A stretch of DNA of 12,722 nucleotides, from positions 1-12,722 of the forward strand of contig JAJBVJ010000058.1 in the NCBI GenBank assembly GCA_020859875.1. The letters are read 5' to 3'. Within the stretch, counting starts at the first letter, position 1. Each line of letters begins with the position of its first letter. The position numbers were made by a program, and so were the translations under genes. Positions 1-6,840 of the stretch are shown piece after piece. The stretch comes from Rikenellaceae bacterium. Its GTDB lineage: Bacteria; Bacteroidota; Bacteroidia; Bacteroidales; Rikenellaceae. The notes below the pieces were generated by a model. The model ran no database searches. It was not told the DNA's origin and saw only the letters and a list, made by a program, of their open reading frames with translations.

Positions 1-90
1 GGTTAATCCGATTGGGGATTCGATAAAATAGAAACGGTACCTGATGTTGAGGGTTTAAACTCCGGGAATGTTCGTTAAAAATCGCGCTTA

Positions 91-122
91 TTTGGGTTTC
101 ACGCCAAATTAAATTAACTTTG
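91..122 (+). promoter_or_regulatory. Bacteroidetes-type promoter for the lpxK-punA-ssb operon
   Basis: A -33 element TTTG (91-94) and a perfect TAnnTTTG -7 element, TAACTTTG (115-122), are 20 bases apart, which fits the primary sigma promoter of Bacteroidetes. Transcription would begin near 128-130, leaving a leader of about 20 bases before the lpxK start at 148. Bases 1-90 show no gene I can identify; a few codons in frame 2 end with a TAG at 29-31 and could be the tail of an upstream gene, but nothing supports this. Confidence 0.75.
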
Positions 123-147
123 GAGGAAACACATCAACCGGGGGAGA

Positions 148-1215
148 ATGGGCAGCAAATGGCTCGCACCTTTGGCAATGCTTTACGGCATAGGGGTTTC
201 CGTAAGGAATAAAATCTTCGACTGGGGCATCGTCCGATCGCGAAAGTACGACATACCGGTAATTTGCGTGGGCAATATCACCGTTGGTGGCACAGGTAAG
301 ACACCTGTGACCGAGATGCTTATTTCCCATTTCGCGGCGCGGAACAGCGTAGCGGTTCTTTCGCGGGGTTATCGCCGCCGTACGAAGGGCTACGTGGAAG
401 CCCGCGTGGACTCTCCCTTTTTGGAGGTAGGCGACGAGCCGAAACAGATCAAAAGAAAGTTCCCGGAGATAGTGGTTGCGGTGTGTGAGAAGCGTACCGA
501 AGGCATAGAGCGAATCAGGGCCGACCATCCTGAAGTGGATCTTATCCTACTGGACGACGGCTTCCAGCACAGGTGGGTCGAGCCGTGGGTGAATATCCTG
601 CTGATGGACTATAACCGACCGGTCTGTAAAGACCACCTTCTTCCATGGGGAAGCCTGCGCGACACGCGTTCGCAGATGAAAAGGGCCCACTATGTGATCG
701 TCACCAAGTGTCCGGAAGATATGACCCCCATCGACCGCAGGATCACACAAAAATCGCTAAATCTCTTCCCATATCAGAGCCTTTTTTTCACGGCAACACA
801 GTACGGCAACCTCAAGCCGGTTTTTCCGCTGGATACGGAAGATTTGCCCGAAAAGGGGTCGAAGATTATTGCCATGTCGGGAATCGCCAACCCCGAACCG
901 TTCCATAAGGCGCTGGGCCGACGGTTCGACATGGTGAAGCGGATGGTCTATTCCGACCACTACACCTACCGCCGCAAAGACCTGCAGACCATGGAGAAAG
1001 CCCTCGACGGGGCCCCGGAAGGTACGGTGATAGTGATGACCGAAAAAGATGCTGTAAAGTTCGCCGGGAGCCGGAAGATCCCTCCCCACCTGAGGGTGAA
1101 ACTCTTTTATATGCCGATAAAAATATCATTCAGGGAAGATACCCGTAAAGAATTCCTTAATAAACTCGATTATGACATTAGAACAAATCCGTCAGAGCGC
1201 ATCCTTCGTACATGA
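148..1215 (+). CDS. lpxK: Tetraacyldisaccharide 4'-kinase (LpxK)
   Basis: LpxK is the inner-membrane kinase that phosphorylates the 4' position of the tetraacylated disaccharide 1-phosphate to give lipid IVA in lipid A synthesis. The 355-residue protein begins with the usual hydrophobic N-terminal helix (about residues 5-20). It then has the P-loop in the family form GNITVGGTGKTP (42-53), the GDEP motif (95-98), the DDGFQHR acidic motif (136-142) and LLPWGSLRD (164-172). Length and motif order are normal for the family. The ATG at 148 follows the promoter closely and a purine-rich GGGGGAG precedes it. The last 44 bases overlap the start of punA in another frame, so the two genes are probably translationally coupled. 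Confidence 0.95.
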   Translation: MGSKWLAPLAMLYGIGVSVRNKIFDWGIVRSRKYDIPVICVGNITVGGTGKTPVTEMLISHFAARNSVAVLSRGYRRRTKGYVEARVDSPFLEVGDEPKQIKRKFPEIVVAVCEKRTEGIERIRADHPEVDLILLDDGFQHRWVEPWVNILLMDYNRPVCKDHLLPWGSLRDTRSQMKRAHYVIVTKCPEDMTPIDRRITQKSLNLFPYQSLFFTATQYGNLKPVFPLDTEDLPEKGSKIIAMSGIANPEPFHKALGRRFDMVKRMVYSDHYTYRRKDLQTMEKALDGAPEGTVIVMTEKDAVKFAGSRKIPPHLRVKLFYMPIKISFREDTRKEFLNKLDYDIRTNPSERILRT

Positions 1216-1990
1216 CAGGGCATGCTTCGACCCCGAAATAGGGATCATACTGGGCACCGGGCTGGGCGGTGTGGTCGACCATATAGAGATCAAAGCCTCG
1301 ATAGATTATTCCGATATCCCGAATTTTCCCGTCTCTACGGTGGAAGGGCACCACGGAAGGCTGATCTTCGGATTGCTCGGGGGCAGAAGGGTGGTGGCCA
1401 TGCAGGGAAGATTCCATTATTACGAGGGTTACACCCCCCGGCAGGTGGTATTCCCGGTGAGGGTGATGAAGCTGCTCGGCATCCGATACCTCTTCGTTTC
1501 GAATGCAAGCGGCGGGGTCAATTCCGCTTTCCGCACGGGCGACCTGATGGTGATAACCGACCATATAAACCTCATTCCGAACCCGCTCGTAGGGCCGAAT
1601 ATCGACGAGTTGGGGCCGCGCTTTCCCGATATGAACGACGCATACGACCCGACGCTTATAAAACTGGCCGGTGATACGGCCGCCCGTCTGGGCATTAAAC
1701 TGCAGTACGGATGCTACGTTGGCGGCACGGGGCCCACTTTCGAGACCCAGAAAGAGTACGGCTACTTTAAGGCGATCGGCGGAGACACCGTCGGCATGTC
1801 GACTACCCCCGAGGTAATCGCGGCCAGACACATGCAGATCCCGGTGTTCGGGATGTCGGTGATTACCAATGTGGGGCTTTCGGGTGAAAAGTCGACCCAC
1901 GAGGAGGTGCAGCGCGAGGGTGCCAGGGCGGCGGTCGATATGACAAGGCTTTTCGTTGAAATGATTAAGGCGCTCGATACTAACCCATAA
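1172..1990 (+). CDS. punA: Purine nucleoside phosphorylase (trimeric type)
   Basis: This 272-residue enzyme would cleave purine nucleosides with phosphate to the free base and ribose 1-phosphate in cytoplasmic purine salvage. Visible family landmarks are GTGLGG (28-33, phosphate loop), GRFHYYEGY (79-87, with Arg80, His82 and Glu85), NASGG (111-115), GPTFET (187-192, with the purine-binding Glu), VGMST (207-211), ITN (231-233) and THEEV (242-246). The Glu/Asn pair matches trimeric PNPs that act on 6-oxopurines such as inosine and guanosine; that specificity is inferred. The ATG at 1172 lies inside the end of lpxK; it gives a normal N-terminus ahead of the GTGLGG loop. ssb follows after 15 bases. 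Confidence 0.94.
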   Translation: MTLEQIRQSASFVHDRACFDPEIGIILGTGLGGVVDHIEIKASIDYSDIPNFPVSTVEGHHGRLIFGLLGGRRVVAMQGRFHYYEGYTPRQVVFPVRVMKLLGIRYLFVSNASGGVNSAFRTGDLMVITDHINLIPNPLVGPNIDELGPRFPDMNDAYDPTLIKLAGDTAARLGIKLQYGCYVGGTGPTFETQKEYGYFKAIGGDTVGMSTTPEVIAARHMQIPVFGMSVITNVGLSGEKSTHEEVQREGARAAVDMTRLFVEMIKALDTNP

Positions 1991-2005
1991 AAATATAATA
2001 CCGTT

Positions 2006-2488
2006 ATGATTAACAAGGTAATACTGATCGGAAATGTAGGGGCCGACCCCGAAGTACGGACCCTCGAAAGCGGCGTAAAGGTGGCGCGGGTAAGGCTCGC
2101 AACCACGGAAAGAATATACAACCGCCAGACCCAGGAGGCCCGCGACCACACCGAATGGCACACCATAACCCTGTGGCGCAACCTGGCCGATACGGCAGAC
2201 CGTTTCGTAAAGAAAGGTAGCCAGATATACGTAGAGGGCAAGATACGCAGCAACGAATGGACGGATCAGTCGGGCGCAAAACGCTACGGCATCGAGATCA
2301 TGGCGGACGACATGAAACTGCTCGGGCGGCGCAGCGACTCGCAGGGTGGACCGACGGCGGGAAATTACGGCCAGGAGCGGCAACCCTCGGGCGGCTACGC
2401 AGGCGGTGGGGCCCCCGCCGGGGCTTCGGCCGCACAGGAGCCTGTGCTCCCTTCACCGGCTGACGACATCGACGACCTTCCCTTCTAA
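2006..2488 (+). CDS. ssb: Single-stranded DNA-binding protein (SSB)
   Basis: SSB coats single-stranded DNA in replication, recombination and repair and recruits partners through its acidic tip. The 160-residue protein has an N-terminal OB fold (about 1-110, opening MINKVILIGNVGADPEVR, with TEWHTITLW near 50 and the VEGKIRSNEW segment near 76-85). A flexible Gly/Ala/Gln-rich linker (about 112-150) follows, ending in the classic tip DDIDDLPF. This is the standard architecture. It sits 15 bases behind punA in the same transcript and is followed by a strong terminator, so it is the last gene of the operon. In many Bacteroidales ssb sits in other neighbourhoods (for example near mutY and gld genes), so its place here is slightly unusual. 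Confidence 0.95.
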   Translation: MINKVILIGNVGADPEVRTLESGVKVARVRLATTERIYNRQTQEARDHTEWHTITLWRNLADTADRFVKKGSQIYVEGKIRSNEWTDQSGAKRYGIEIMADDMKLLGRRSDSQGGPTAGNYGQERQPSGGYAGGGAPAGASAAQEPVLPSPADDIDDLPF

Positions 2489-2510
2489 GAAGGTGGAACG
2501 GAACTTTACA

Positions 2511-2544
2511 GTGCGCATATAATAATGCGCACTTTTGTTTTTTT
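2511..2544 (+). terminator. Rho-independent terminator after ssb
   Basis: A perfect 8-bp stem, GTGCGCAT (2511-2518) with ATGCGCAC (2525-2532), closes a 6-base loop and runs straight into a T-rich tract (TTTTGTTTTTTT, 2533-2544). It ends the lpxK-punA-ssb transcript before the sigma factor promoter. Confidence 0.88.
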
Positions 2545-2627
2545 CATAAATTCGAGCCCGCAAAAGTTTCATAAATTATAAGATACGTCACTTTCTATCC
2601 TTAAATTCAGAAAGTCGGGCCGCGGCC

Positions 2628-2660
2628 TTTGTATTTATAAGCCAATATACCCTATCTTTG
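2628..2660 (+). promoter_or_regulatory. Bacteroidetes-type promoter for the ECF sigma gene
   Basis: TTTG (2628-2631) and a perfect TAnnTTTG element, TATCTTTG (2653-2660), are 21 bases apart. This resembles the housekeeping promoter form, so the sigma gene is probably transcribed by the primary sigma factor; self-activation cannot be judged from sequence. The leader to the TTG start at 2697 would be about 30 bases. Confidence 0.72.
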
Positions 2661-2696
2661 GAATCCGAATAAGACACCGATTAACATTCCGCCGCA

Positions 2697-3245
2697 TTGA
2701 AGGAATCCGCACATACGGTAGAGAAGATCAAGCAGGGAGACCACGGGTCGTTCGAGACCCTCTTTCTGTTTTACTTCGTGAAAGTGCGCTCTTTCATAGA
2801 TTCGATCATACGGTGCAGCGAGGACGCGGAGGAGCTCGCACAGGATATTTTCGTGAAACTCTGGGAGAACCGAAGCAGCCTCGACCCGGGCCGGCAAATC
2901 GGCTCCTACCTTTACACGTCGGCCCGGAATTCTGCCCTTAATTACCTCAAACACAAATATGTGCACGACGAGTATGCCCGCAGCGCCATTCTCCACACAG
3001 AGCAGTCTACCCACGGCGAAGAGGTAATCGAGGCTAAGGAGACCCAACTTCTGATCGATATGACCGTGGCCGGGATGCCCGAGCAGCGCAGGAAAATATA
3101 CCGACTGAGTCGCGTATCGGGAAAATCCAACGAAGAAATATCCCGGGAGATGAACGTTTCCAAAAAAACCGTTGAGAACCAGATCAGCCTGGCCCTCAAA
3201 GATATAAAGCGCGTACTCTCGCTCTTTGCATTTTTTTTCAGCTAA
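2697..3245 (+). CDS. ECF RNA polymerase sigma factor (FecI-like, Bacteroidetes type)
   Basis: This 182-residue protein is a two-domain ECF sigma factor. Region 2 spans roughly residues 12-85, with the region 2 core EDAEELAQDIFVKLWENR. Region 4 spans about 118-176, with the helix-turn-helix GKSNEEISREMNVSKKTVENQ. Length is typical. The start is TTG at 2697: an in-frame TAA lies at 2682-2684, no ATG occurs in between, and the first internal Met is far downstream, beyond region 2. The next gene encodes a FecR-type anti-sigma factor, so the pair should form a membrane-signalling switch. The protein ends in a short hydrophobic tail, LSLFAFFFS. Target promoters are unknown, and no polysaccharide or TonB receptor operon is adjacent. 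Confidence 0.9.
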   Translation: MKESAHTVEKIKQGDHGSFETLFLFYFVKVRSFIDSIIRCSEDAEELAQDIFVKLWENRSSLDPGRQIGSYLYTSARNSALNYLKHKYVHDEYARSAILHTEQSTHGEEVIEAKETQLLIDMTVAGMPEQRRKIYRLSRVSGKSNEEISREMNVSKKTVENQISLALKDIKRVLSLFAFFFS

Positions 3246-3270
3246 ATGATCCAAAAATATTTATTTCCGG

Positions 3271-3292
3271 CCGGGAGTTTTATGCTTCCCGG
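3271..3292 (+). other. Hairpin between sigma and fecR genes
   Basis: CCGGGA (3271-3276) pairs with TCCCGG (3287-3292), with a possible additional G-T pair inside. Only a short mixed T/A stretch follows, so it is a weak terminator at best; it may act as an attenuator or an mRNA-stabilising stem between the sigma and anti-sigma genes. The 74-base gap (3246-3319) holds nothing else I can identify. Confidence 0.45.
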
Positions 3293-3319
3293 TTGTATTA
3301 TTAATGTAAAAGCACCACA

Positions 3320-4318
3320 ATGACTGCCACCGAAGGAAATACCAGATCGAGGGAACTGATCGAAAAGTTCTTTGAGAAAAGGTATCCCGCAGATGTCGAA
3401 AAGCGCTTTCATCTCTGGCTTATAAGCGATGCCGGCGGTGAAGGAGAAAAAGAAAAAGCGCTCGAAGATATGTGGGAAGCAACACCCTGCGGCAGCAAAT
3501 GGGACGCTAAAGGTTCTTTACAGCAAGTCAGAAAAAAGCTGGGTTTCCCGAACCCGGCGGTCAGGCCTTTGAGAAGAAAGCTGGCATTTCGGGTTGCGGC
3601 GGTTATCATACCATTCATGGTTATAGCAGGGGGTTATATACTATGGAACGACCGCCACACCGGAAACTTCACAGTACAGCAGGTTGCATACCTGGAAGCT
3701 GTCGCCGGCCAAAGAGTCGTACTTCCCGACAACTCCGTTGCGGAGATCAAGGAGGGAACACTGTCCTACCCCGCCCATTTCAGGGGTTATGAGCGGAGGG
3801 TAAAACTGGACGGAGACGCTTACTTCACGGTAACGGGCGATGCTTCGCATCCCTTTATCGTAGAGGGTAATTTTTTGACCGTGAAAGTTACGGGGACGCA
3901 GTTTATGGTCACAACGGACAACGAACTTGCCAGGGCGACGGTTTCACTCGTCGAAGGCACGGTGGATGTGATGATGGAGGGTATTTCCCCCGTATCGCTA
4001 TCCCAGGGCAGCGAACTTACCTACGACTCCTCGACAGGAGACTATACGGTCGCTCCCCTCTCCGAGGCTCTTCGTTCCAGGGAGGCCTTAGCCGAAGGAA
4101 AGTTGGTTTTCTCCGACGCGACACTCGAGCAGATGCTTCGGGCGGTCGCAAGGGTACACGGCCTGCAGGTCGCTATACCGTCCGATTTAGGGGGAAGGAC
4201 GCAGTACAATGTGCGGTTTACAGGCACGGAAACCCTCGAGGAGAAACTGGATGTCCTCAGACTCGTTTCTGACGGGTTTAACTACCAGCTTATTGACGGA
4301 GTTATTCAAATAGAGTGA
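3320..4318 (+). CDS. FecR-family anti-sigma factor, with DUF4974-like C-terminus
   Basis: FecR proteins span the inner membrane, hold or activate the cognate ECF sigma factor in the cytoplasm and receive a signal from an outer-membrane receptor in the periplasm. The 332-residue protein shows this layout: a cytoplasmic helical part (1-86) that would bind the sigma factor; one membrane helix (about 88-109); the periplasmic FecR domain (about 125-225), with VVLPDNSVAEI, GDAYFTV and VTGTQFMV; and a C-terminal DUF4974-like STN-type domain (about 262-331), including LVFSDATLEQMLRAV and ending DGVIQIE. It begins 74 bases after the sigma gene and shares its transcript, which stops at the strong terminator at 4394. 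Its expected receptor partner is not in the window. Confidence 0.9.
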   Translation: MTATEGNTRSRELIEKFFEKRYPADVEKRFHLWLISDAGGEGEKEKALEDMWEATPCGSKWDAKGSLQQVRKKLGFPNPAVRPLRRKLAFRVAAVIIPFMVIAGGYILWNDRHTGNFTVQQVAYLEAVAGQRVVLPDNSVAEIKEGTLSYPAHFRGYERRVKLDGDAYFTVTGDASHPFIVEGNFLTVKVTGTQFMVTTDNELARATVSLVEGTVDVMMEGISPVSLSQGSELTYDSSTGDYTVAPLSEALRSREALAEGKLVFSDATLEQMLRAVARVHGLQVAIPSDLGGRTQYNVRFTGTETLEEKLDVLRLVSDGFNYQLIDGVIQIE

Positions 4319-4393
4319 TAACGTAGTGGATGTATAAAAAATTAATTTAATAAGCGATTTTAGTAGTAATAGGTTCTTTAGCCCCTTTATTGG

Positions 4394-4429
4394 AGATGGG
4401 AAAGCCCACACGGCTTTCCCATCTTTTTT
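4394..4429 (+). terminator. Strong Rho-independent terminator after fecR
   Basis: A perfect 13-bp stem, AGATGGGAAAGCC (4394-4406) with GGCTTTCCCATCT (4412-4424), closes a CACAC loop and merges into a run of six T (4424-4429). It separates the sigma/FecR transcript from the STN gene at 4495. The rest of the 4319-4393 spacer is AT-rich with no evident gene. Confidence 0.92.
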
Positions 4430-4430
4430 G

Positions 4431-4438
4431 TATATTTG
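4431..4438 (+). promoter_or_regulatory. Candidate -7 element for the STN gene
   Basis: TATATTTG (4431-4438) matches TAnnTTTG and lies immediately after the terminator, so the STN gene may have its own promoter. No TTTG is present about 20 bases upstream; that stretch is taken up by the terminator stem. This makes it a weaker candidate than the promoters at 91 and 2628. The leader (4441-4477) contains two competing GC-rich stems. Confidence 0.4.
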
Positions 4439-4494
4439 GCCCTCGGGCCGGGGCGGTCGAAAATTGCCGCCCGAGCCTTTAATTTTATGCATTC

Positions 4495-5109
4495 ATGCGA
4501 CTTATGGTACCCAGGCTACTCCCGAGATACTTCCTGTTGGTTTTTTCGCTTTTGGCCGCCCTGCCGCTCTACTCCCAGGAGGATCCGGGCCACGTATCTT
4601 TTGCCCGGTTCGTAAGGCAGGTGGAAAGCCGAACCGGCTGGTCGGTCGCCTATATTCCCAAAGAGATAACCCCCTCGGTGAGCGCTTACCCCGACATCGG
4701 CGATATGAGCGCACAAGAGGCGCTTTGGAAAGTATTGGACAGCAATGACTACGACCTGGTAGTATCCGGAAAGCATATAATCATCAAAAAGAGGCCCCGC
4801 AAGGAAGACCCTTACAAGGCTACGCCGGTGATCGATCCCGAATTGATGGTAGAGAGAATACCGCCTCCCCGGCAGAGTGTATTTTCTGGCGAAACCAGGC
4901 TCATTATCATACGCCGCGATTCCACCGCGCCGCACCAAATCTCCGTTCCCCTCGTATCCCGTTCCACCGCTCCAACCGACACTATTTCTTCACGGCCCGC
5001 AGTCAGAGATATACCCTTCAGATCGGACCTTCTCCAAGGGGAAGCATACGGAAATCAGGAGCAAACCAGGGCCGATAAGACCACCAGACGCAGCAGGAAA
5101 CGGAATTAG
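4495..5109 (+). CDS. Exported small protein with a lone STN domain
   Basis: The 204-residue protein has a clear signal peptide (about 1-27: basic start, hydrophobic FLLVFSLLAALPL, likely cleavage after LYS or YSQ). An STN (secretin and TonB N-terminal) domain follows at about 34-98, with FVRQVESRTGWSVAYIP, the SAQEALWKVLDSNDYDLVV segment and KHIIIKK. In TonB receptors this periplasmic domain relays the signal to FecR. Here no plug, carboxypeptidase-like or beta-barrel domain follows. The remaining 105 residues are Pro/Ser/Thr/Arg-rich, probably disordered, and end in a basic RRSRKRN tail. It lies behind the sigma/FecR pair but has its own candidate promoter. It may be a receptor-less signalling partner, or the stump of a longer receptor. 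The next gene is convergent. Confidence 0.75.
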   Translation: MRLMVPRLLPRYFLLVFSLLAALPLYSQEDPGHVSFARFVRQVESRTGWSVAYIPKEITPSVSAYPDIGDMSAQEALWKVLDSNDYDLVVSGKHIIIKKRPRKEDPYKATPVIDPELMVERIPPPRQSVFSGETRLIIIRRDSTAPHQISVPLVSRSTAPTDTISSRPAVRDIPFRSDLLQGEAYGNQEQTRADKTTRRSRKRN

Positions 5110-5215
5110 TATGACCGCCGTCAAATAAATCCAGTATAGATACAAGTGATCCACATTTGGGGACAGGCAGCGGCCGGACGGTTCGGTACAGGTATTAAAT
5201 GGGAATTTACCGCTA

Positions 5216-5869
5216 TTATATTCCGGTCTCTTCCCGTAGATACCGGGATAATTCCCCGCCGGTGGACGATACCAGGGTTTCGATGGCGATTACCGAAGAT
5301 GGTATATGGGAAGATAATCTTAAAAGGAGGGCCGCAAGTCCGCCGCGCATATATCCCGTCCAAATGGAGGGATTTACGGCTATCTCCTCGGCGATTTTTA
5401 CAAGCAGTTCTTCCCAATCCCACGAAGGCCGGCCCCCGGTGAAAGCGACGTTCGCCGCAGCGGTCATCAGGGCGCAATACTTTAGCAGAGGATCGCCGCA
5501 GCGGAAGTACTCGAAAACGATCTCTGCGGCCGATCCGCTTTTGGAAAAGAGCCATACAGCCCCGTTGGATGCGGTCTCGGTGGTTACAATTCCCCGGCTC
5601 CAGAAGGGTATTTCCTGCGAAGTAACCGACCGGGGGTCGGCTATCAGGAAAGCACTGAGATAAAGCTCCCGTATATCGGCACCATAGATATATTTCGCAA
5701 AAGAGTGGTCGGGTGCAAAGTGCGCCGCGGCACTTTTTATGTCGGCCGCACTGACCCCGTAGTTGAGCCTGTACCCCAGCCCCTTTTCGCGCATCGAGTC
5801 GGCTACGGCACCGTTCATCTGCCGGCGAAGCATCGAAAGCAGAAGCGCCTGTTTTCGGGCGTTATCCAC
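5216..5869 (-). CDS. AlkD-like DNA alkylation repair protein
   Basis: The 217-residue helical protein resembles the Bacteroidetes group of the DNA alkylation repair (AlkD, HEAT-like repeat) superfamily. The opening segment MNGAVADSMREKGLGYRLNY followed by the GVSAADIKSAAAHFAP helix is characteristic, and the acidic DIRELYLSAFLIADPR helix follows. AlkD enzymes remove alkylated purines without base flipping; whether this branch is active is not known to me, and several Bacteroidetes members may be non-catalytic. I chose the GTG at 5869 because it lies 6 bases after the stop of the upstream gene and gives the usual N-terminal length; an ATG at 5833 is the alternative. Both genes are in the same frame, separated only by the TGA and two codons, so they form a tight operon. 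Confidence 0.78.
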   Translation of the reverse strand: MDNARKQALLLSMLRRQMNGAVADSMREKGLGYRLNYGVSAADIKSAAAHFAPDHSFAKYIYGADIRELYLSAFLIADPRSVTSQEIPFWSRGIVTTETASNGAVWLFSKSGSAAEIVFEYFRCGDPLLKYCALMTAAANVAFTGGRPSWDWEELLVKIAEEIAVNPSIWTGYMRGGLAALLLRLSSHIPSSVIAIETLVSSTGGELSRYLREETGI

Positions 5870-5875
5870 ACCGGA

Positions 5876-6742
5876 TCATTTACCCGTTACGGTGGCCCCG
5901 AACTGGAACAAGGGAAGTTTCCGCGATGCGAGAGGGGTTACCCCGTCCATAAGGACACACTCCGCCCAGGCCGCCACCCGGTAACGGTTGGAACTCTTTT
6001 TGTCCGCGGTAACCGTCGCTGCCGCTATACCTTCCGGTGTGATGCTCAGCACGATGGGCGATGCCCCCAGGTCGCTCTCCGGGAGTAAGCCTTCTTCAGG
6101 GGAGAAGCGGCACACGACATAGTTGTTTTTTCCCTGCTCGGGAACTACCTCGAATACCTGTGTTGTGGTAACCACCGAAGTTTTGCCCATAAAGAGCGAG
6201 ACATACTCCTCCTCTATACGGGCCATCTCCTCCAACGCCGCCTGGAGCCCGGCCCCGTAAACATGTTCGCCCGCTTCGCCCGTGACAAGGTCGAAGCGCC
6301 TTTTGCGCAGGGTAAAGATCGTACCGGCAGCTTCGCGGGCCATATTTTCCGCGGACATCTCCGCGGCCGTGGTGCGGTCGAACTGGAACTTTACGAAGTT
6401 GGCAGGGTCGTAGACGTTAGGGATGACCCTTACCCCGTCCCCGGGATTTTCCGAATTGGGGCCGGCACTGTATTCGGCGACCGTGAGCACGGCACTTTTT
6501 ATTGTGGATGCCGTGCGGGGGCTGAGAGGAGGGACAGCACCGAGATATTTCTGTGCGTAACGGGCATACGGCCCCGGAACTACATGCTCCGTTTCCACAG
6601 TTATGGCGATCCGGACGGCCGTAACGGGCGTAACGCTCTCTCCGTATTCGAGGGGTGAGATCAAAAGGCTCTGTCCATCCGCTTTCTGCGGGGAAGCCAG
6701 ATAGAACAGGAGCACGGCGGCCTGAAAGACAAGGTATTTCAT
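5876..6742 (-). CDS. DUF4831-like exported protein
   Basis: This protein of about 288 residues has a signal peptide (MKYLVFQAAVLLFYLASPQ, cleavage probably after ADG). It matches the pattern I know for the Bacteroidetes DUF4831 family: an N-terminal strand region, the PGPYARYAQKYLG motif, the conserved LRKRRFDLVTGEAGE helix-turn, and the EEEYVSLFMGK segment. It is likely a periplasmic or outer-membrane-associated protein; its role is unknown. A longer frame begins at a TTG at 6769, but that codon lies inside the predicted -7 element, so the ATG at 6742 is the better start. It is the first gene of a two-gene operon with the AlkD-like gene. Confidence 0.82.
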   Translation of the reverse strand: MKYLVFQAAVLLFYLASPQKADGQSLLISPLEYGESVTPVTAVRIAITVETEHVVPGPYARYAQKYLGAVPPLSPRTASTIKSAVLTVAEYSAGPNSENPGDGVRVIPNVYDPANFVKFQFDRTTAAEMSAENMAREAAGTIFTLRKRRFDLVTGEAGEHVYGAGLQAALEEMARIEEEYVSLFMGKTSVVTTTQVFEVVPEQGKNNYVVCRFSPEEGLLPESDLGASPIVLSITPEGIAAATVTADKKSSNRYRVAAWAECVLMDGVTPLASRKLPLFQFGATVTGK

Positions 6743-6766
6743 ATTTTTATTTTTATCGTTATAAGG

Positions 6767-6774
6767 CAAATTTA
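6767..6774 (-). promoter_or_regulatory. -7 element of the DUF4831-like/AlkD-like operon
   Basis: On the minus strand TAAATTTG (plus 6774 to 6767) is a perfect TAnnTTTG match, 24 bases upstream of the ATG at 6742. No clear TTTG lies 20-21 bases upstream. The element argues for the shorter start of the DUF4831-like gene. Confidence 0.5.
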
Positions 6775-6840
6775 ACGATTTATAATTTATAACAGGTGTT
6801 TATTTTCAGGCCAACCTCCTTCATTTACCGGTGATATAGA

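Noticed and set aside
50..66. GTTTAAAC palindrome region as a terminator of an upstream gene
   Set aside because: The pairing is short and AT-rich with no T tract, so it is not a credible terminator.
1178..2383. A 401-codon open frame on the minus strand opposite punA and ssb
   Set aside because: It lies antisense to two genes with strong family motifs; its Arg/His/Gly/Pro-rich composition is typical of a shadow of GC-rich coding sequence.
3271..3292. Rho-independent terminator between sigma and fecR
   Set aside because: The stem is only 6-7 bp and no T run follows; listed only as a hairpin.
5876..6769. TTG at 6769 as start of the DUF4831-like gene
   Set aside because: The codon falls inside a perfect TAnnTTTG element (6767-6774), and the ATG at 6742 gives a standard signal peptide.
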